Origin: Roseivivax marinus
GTDB lineage: Bacteria > Pseudomonadota > Alphaproteobacteria > Rhodobacterales > Rhodobacteraceae
DNA: 64,000 bases
Direction of reading: 5' to 3'
Assembly: GCF_900109705.1 (NCBI RefSeq)
Contig: NZ_FOAI01000008.1
Coordinates: forward strand, 124,001 to 188,000
The notes under the pieces are model-generated. The model was not told where the DNA came from and did not search any database. It was given only the letters and a program-made list of their open reading frames with translations. This document shows positions 60,980-64,000 of this stretch, one piece after another; positions within the stretch are counted from its first letter, which is position 1; each line of letters begins with the position of its first letter. The translations under genes and the position numbers were made by a program.

Positions 60980-61252
60980 TTAGCCCTGATCAGTATCCAG
61001 TGGCTTCGATGGGTCTGCTTTCTTGCGGTTCGCCTTTGAGCCCGTCTTGCGCGCTGCGGCGAACCCGCGGTCCGTGGCCATGAAGCGGTCGAGCATGGGT
61101 GCGACGAGGCGGGCGGGCTCAAGATCCTGGCCGGTCTGGTGGCCCAGGACAGCCGCGTAGTCGCAAAGGTCGCGGTGCACATCGGCGGGAAGTTCCACGG
61201 TCAGCTTGACCGGTTTGTCGTCATGGATCGGACCAAGCTTCAGCTTCGTCAT
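60980..61252 (-). CDS. DUF2274 protein of trb operons
   Basis: 90 residues, cytoplasmic, basic. Starts MTKLKLGPIHDDKPVKLTVE; the RHH-like fold of DUF2274 follows (PADVHRDLCDYAAVLG). These small proteins regularly follow trbI in conjugative-element operons of proteobacteria; function unknown, possibly DNA-binding. The ATG overlaps the trbI stop (ATGA). Confidence 0.85.
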   Translation of the reverse strand: MTKLKLGPIHDDKPVKLTVELPADVHRDLCDYAAVLGHQTGQDLEPARLVAPMLDRFMATDRGFAAARKTGSKANRKKADPSKPLDTDQG

Positions 61253-62448
61253 CGCACTTCTCCCAGAGGCTCGAGGATCAGGTCGCGGGTGACCATGACG
61301 CGGACGGGGAAGCCCGGGCGGATGGTCAGTGTCGGCGGGACGGCGAGCTGCTGGCGGACGATCTCGTCCCCGGTCCGTCCGATCGTGTCCTGCGCGGCCT
61401 CGCGGATGGCACGGGCGACATCGTCTTCGGTTTCTGCGCCACTTTCCAGGCCGAGGTTCAGGATCGTGGCGAGGCCAGCGGCCAGGAAGACGCGACCCCA
61501 ATGGTAGTTGACCCGGTCCTGCAGGCCGGACGCGCCTGTTCCGTCAGTGCCGGGCGCGCGTTCCAGCACAATGGAGCGACCATCCGGAAGGATGAGGCGG
61601 GTCCAAACCAGAAGAATACGGCTTTGGCCAAAGGCGATGCGGCTGTCGTATTCTCCCAGCAGGCGCGCGCCTTGCGGGATCAGCAGGTATCGCCCGGACG
61701 GGCTGTCGTAGACATTCGAGGTCACCTGGGCCGAGATCTGACCGGGTAGATCGGAGCGCAGGCCGGTGATCAGGGCGGCTGGGATCACCGTTCCGGCCTG
61801 CAGGATGTAGGGGCTGGGCGGCGGAACCATGCGCTGCGCACTGACGGTGTCTGTGTTTCCGGGACGGGTGAGGAACGCCTCCCGGTTTGAGACCGGATCG
61901 TTTGCCGTCGGGCTGCCCAAAGTGGAGGGGAAGAGCGCGCCGGTCGCGGGGGGCGTCGGTGTGGCCTGTGCTCCGCCGCGCGGCACGGTTTGCGCCTCGG
62001 CAAAAAGGGCGCTCAGCCGGGCGGCGTCGAGTTCCTGAAGGCGGCGTTGTTCCTCCGGATCGACTGTGGGGGCCAATGGACCGGAAAGGGGCGGTGCCGG
62101 GACCGGCTGGCCCCGATCTTGCGCCCCAAGGATGGCGCGGCCCAACTCACCGGGCAAGGGTGGGCCGAGACGCGGGACATCGGCGTAATCCCGAGGCAAT
62201 GTGGACAGCCCTTCAGCCGCCTGAATGCGTTCGGTGGAAAAGAGCTCGGTCTGGCTGCCCTCCTGCCGGTTGTTCTGCAGCGCCACGATGAGGATCGCGC
62301 CAAGGCCAAGTCCGCCGATTGCGGTGGCAAGGGCGATGGCCCGGCGGGACAGGCGCATGACACGGGGCGGATCGGGCCTGAGGCGAAGCTCCTGGGCGAT
62401 GTTTTCCTCGGTCCGTGGTGGCTCCGGCATGTCAGGGGCTTGTGTCAT
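61249..62448 (-). CDS. trbI: Conjugation protein TrbI (VirB10-like)
   Basis: 399 residues. Short cytoplasmic N-terminus, one helix (about 34-54, AIALATAIGGLGLGAILIVAL), a Pro-rich periplasmic linker and the VirB10 beta-barrel domain: LQAGTVIPAALITGLRSDLP, SRYLL-type strand and GRVFLAAGLATILNLGLES. It bridges both membranes in the type IV secretion channel. Start ATG 62448 overlaps the trbG stop; a longer frame reaching 63252 is an antisense artefact of trbG. Confidence 0.94.
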   Translation of the reverse strand: MTQAPDMPEPPRTEENIAQELRLRPDPPRVMRLSRRAIALATAIGGLGLGAILIVALQNNRQEGSQTELFSTERIQAAEGLSTLPRDYADVPRLGPPLPGELGRAILGAQDRGQPVPAPPLSGPLAPTVDPEEQRRLQELDAARLSALFAEAQTVPRGGAQATPTPPATGALFPSTLGSPTANDPVSNREAFLTRPGNTDTVSAQRMVPPPSPYILQAGTVIPAALITGLRSDLPGQISAQVTSNVYDSPSGRYLLIPQGARLLGEYDSRIAFGQSRILLVWTRLILPDGRSIVLERAPGTDGTGASGLQDRVNYHWGRVFLAAGLATILNLGLESGAETEDDVARAIREAAQDTIGRTGDEIVRQQLAVPPTLTIRPGFPVRVMVTRDLILEPLGEVR

Positions 62449-63425
62449 CGCTCCGCCTCCGGCTGGGGCGGGCGCGGCGGGCGCTGATCGCCATCTGTCC
62501 GTATGATCCGCACGACCTGCTGTTGTCTTTCGCCGAGACGCAGTTCCGCGGCCCCGAACAGGCGGTCCACGATCAGCACGTTGCCGAGAACGCGGGTGTT
62601 GACGATCTGGCCGCGTCCATCCGCGCCGATCACGAAGAGCGGGGGCATTTCGCCCTGGGCGATGCCGGGGGGGAAGACGAGATAGACACGCCGTCCATCG
62701 TCGAAGACGGAGACCGGCCGCCAGGGTGGGGCATCGCCCTGCAGGCCATAGCGATAGTGCCGCTCGCCCTCGGGCGGGATCGCCGGACGGCGAATTGTCG
62801 GGGTGCGGGGCGTGGATCGCACCTCTGGATAGGCCCATGCAACGCTGGGCATCCAAGTCTCCTCGTCGGCGTGCAACTCGATGTGATAGGTGCGCCGGTC
62901 GGTGTTGACGACGAGATTGGTGGAGATGTCGGGGCGGGTGGGTTTCACGAGGATATGGACGCGCTCGGTGCGACCCGCGCCGCTGGTGGTGTCGCCGATG
63001 ATCCAGCGCGCGGTGTCGCCCGCCGCGATCGGGCCGGGGCCGGTCAGGCGTTCGCCAGGTTCGAGCGCAATATTCGTGATCTGCCCGGGTGCAGCATAGA
63101 CCTGGTAGAGCGCGCCTTCGCTCCACGGAAAAACCTGCATGGCGTTGTAATAGCCCTGCTGGCGGGGTTCGACCCGGGCGACGGCATTGGCGGCGATGAT
63201 GCGCGCTTCCGGCGTATCCGCTTCCGGATCGCCGCCACGGGAGGGCGTCCACGCTGGCGGCGTGTGAACCGGGCGGGGCGGCCCCTCGGCCGGGGGAGGT
63301 GCCGGCGGCGGAGCGAGGGCCGGAACCTGGTCGTCATAGGCGATTTCGGGTGGGCGCTGCCCCGTGCAGGCGGTCAGCGCCGTGGCCGCGAGAAGAAGAA
63401 CGGGGATGGGGCGAAGTCGTCTCAT
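62445..63425 (-). CDS. trbG: Conjugation protein TrbG (VirB9-like)
   Basis: 326 residues with a lipoprotein-like signal (LLLAATALTACTGQ). VirB9/TrbG fold: YHIELHADEETWMPSVAWAY and RPVSVFDDGRRVYLVFPPG, and a C-terminal VIRIIR-type segment. It forms the outer-membrane complex with TrbI. The stop overlaps the trbI start, and the ATG overlaps the trbF stop. Confidence 0.94.
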   Translation of the reverse strand: MRRLRPIPVLLLAATALTACTGQRPPEIAYDDQVPALAPPPAPPPAEGPPRPVHTPPAWTPSRGGDPEADTPEARIIAANAVARVEPRQQGYYNAMQVFPWSEGALYQVYAAPGQITNIALEPGERLTGPGPIAAGDTARWIIGDTTSGAGRTERVHILVKPTRPDISTNLVVNTDRRTYHIELHADEETWMPSVAWAYPEVRSTPRTPTIRRPAIPPEGERHYRYGLQGDAPPWRPVSVFDDGRRVYLVFPPGIAQGEMPPLFVIGADGRGQIVNTRVLGNVLIVDRLFGAAELRLGERQQQVVRIIRTDGDQRPPRPPQPEAER

Positions 63426-64000
63426 TGGGCATTCTCCCTCGACCAGTTGATGGCATGGACATAGACGCCAAGCGGGTTTGACCGCAGGCGCTCCGCATCG
63501 CGCGGCGGCTGGATCACGACGGTCAGGATGGCGGTCCAGCGTTCGGTTGTGGCGAGCTGACCGTTTTCGTAGCGGCGCTCGATCCAGGCGACGCGGAAGC
63601 TTGTGTCCGAGGCGCGAATGACACTCGAGACCTCGATGGAAATCTGCGTGTCGCCGACCTGCGCGAAGGGATCGTTCACCCGGGCATGGTCATTCAGCGC
63701 GACAGCGCCGCGATCCGTGGCGAAATCGTAGGCGCGTAGCCAGTTCTGGCGCAGCACGATCGGATCGGCCGGGACCTGCCGGACATGCTCGACGAAGCGG
63801 GCAACATGCCAGGCGATCTGCGGATCGGTCGGACGATATTCGGCGAGCGCCGGGGCGACAGCTTGGGCCGCACCGAGGTTGTCGACCTCGACCACGTAAG
63901 GAACGACGCTGCTGCGCGTCGATTGCCAGGCGAGGGCCGCGCTGAGCCCGGCGGACAGGGCGAGGCAGCCCATTGCCATGAGGCGCCAGTTGCGGGCCTG
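63422..64000 (-). CDS. trbF: Conjugation protein TrbF (VirB8-like), 5' end beyond the window
   Basis: The frame stays open to the window edge, reading QARNWRLMAMGCLALSAGLS at the upstream end, so the true start lies further right. VirB8-like fold: membrane helix (MAMGCLALSAGLSAALAW), then a periplasmic NTF2-like domain with QNWLRAYDFATDRG and FRVAWIERRYENGQ. It is the inner-membrane scaffold of the mating channel. The order trbF-trbG-trbI matches P-type conjugation systems. Confidence 0.93.
   Translation of the reverse strand, partial: QARNWRLMAMGCLALSAGLSAALAWQSTRSSVVPYVVEVDNLGAAQAVAPALAEYRPTDPQIAWHVARFVEHVRQVPADPIVLRQNWLRAYDFATDRGAVALNDHARVNDPFAQVGDTQISIEVSSVIRASDTSFRVAWIERRYENGQLATTERWTAILTVVIQPPRDAERLRSNPLGVYVHAINWSRENAQ

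Noticed and set aside
60925-61083. Small plus-strand frame beginning MCDPCAMRF
   Set aside because: It is mostly antisense to the DUF2274 gene and has no conserved feature beyond one CxxC.
62449-63252. N-terminal extension of trbI
   Set aside because: It is antisense-like, Arg/Pro-rich sequence within trbG; the ATG at 62448 overlaps the trbG stop as usual in trb operons.

Overview
The window looks like GC-rich alphaproteobacterial DNA, most probably from the Rhodobacterales. This is inferred from the gene families and codon use; no rRNA or marker gene confirms it. The first 4 kb is ordinary chromosome: the 3' part of hflX, then htpX, and convergent katG behind a shared bidirectional terminator. 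After about 1 kb that is less GC-rich and has no recognisable gene, the content becomes that of a large accessory element. It opens with a DUF1612/HTH_13-like putative DNA-binding protein and, at the right edge, runs into a conjugation operon (trbF, trbG, trbI and a DUF2274 gene). I read 5-64 kb as the cargo and part of the transfer region of an integrative conjugative element or integrated plasmid. No integrase or attachment site is visible, so the boundaries are inferred. The cargo is a metal-stress and envelope-maintenance island centred on copper and zinc/cadmium-type metals. Region by region: 6-12.7 kb has an orphan Rieske protein, an Fnr-class regulator, a DUF411 protein and a minus-strand operon (43-aa peptide, DUF6010-like, VTT/DedA-like, CDF transporter, sterol desaturase-like with a nonsense codon), plus a channel-like protein and a rhodanese. 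12.8-19.5 kb has a two-component system, a SHOCT protein and ccmF-ccmG-ccmH-ccmI. 19.5-28 kb has scsB, two small membrane/lipoproteins, an L,D-transpeptidase, four cytochromes c (one a cytochrome c' with a Met/Gly-rich insert), a multicopper oxidase and a ScsC-like DsbA. 28-31.3 kb has copZ, copA and cueR. 31.3-38.6 kb has a glutaredoxin-MauE fusion, DUF305, two L,D-transpeptidases, a second multicopper oxidase, DsbB, a Met-rich EF-hand protein and DUF302. 38.7-43.4 kb has lgt, a second copper ATPase with two N-terminal CPMHP metal-binding modules, and an APC permease. 44-49.5 kb has an IS5-type transposase remnant abutting ccdA, a fourth L,D-transpeptidase, a ZntA/CadA ATPase and an MntR/DtxR regulator. 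49.6-57.3 kb is an 11-gene minus-strand operon: SCO, DsbB, DsbA, PCuAC, SCO, M23 peptidase, DUF411, ZIP transporter, lspA, lnt and a small membrane protein. 57.4-60.5 kb has a ZntR-like MerR regulator, two CDF-type proteins, a transglutaminase-like protein and a SpoIIAA/STAS protein. Control can be read partly from the DNA. Six strong CueR-type promoters (TTGACC, 19-nt spacer, CCAG-type dyad) precede the Rieske gene, the 43-aa operon, the DUF2933-like operon, copZ, copA and the second copA. Four strong promoters of a second MerR class (TTGAA[CG], 19-nt spacer, CTACAGT/CTCTAGT-type dyad) precede the 11-gene operon, zntA, the fourth L,D-transpeptidase and the transglutaminase-CDF-STAS operon. 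A third signal, two GNTACA hexamers separated by 4 nt (10-bp period), lies in both orientations between the two-component system and the rhodanese, and again upstream of the first L,D-transpeptidase and of dsbB. I propose it as the binding site of the island's response regulator. Functionally the genes combine metal export (CopA x2, ZntA, three CDF-type proteins), periplasmic Cu(I) oxidation and c-type electron carriers, copper chaperones (CopZ, SCO x2, PCuAC), a near-complete periplasmic thiol redox set (ScsB, CcdA, DsbA x2, DsbB x2, CcmG), late haem ligation, 3-3 peptidoglycan cross-linking, and all three lipoprotein maturation enzymes (Lgt, LspA, Lnt). It reads as a mobile kit that replaces envelope functions copper would poison. 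That interpretation is inference.
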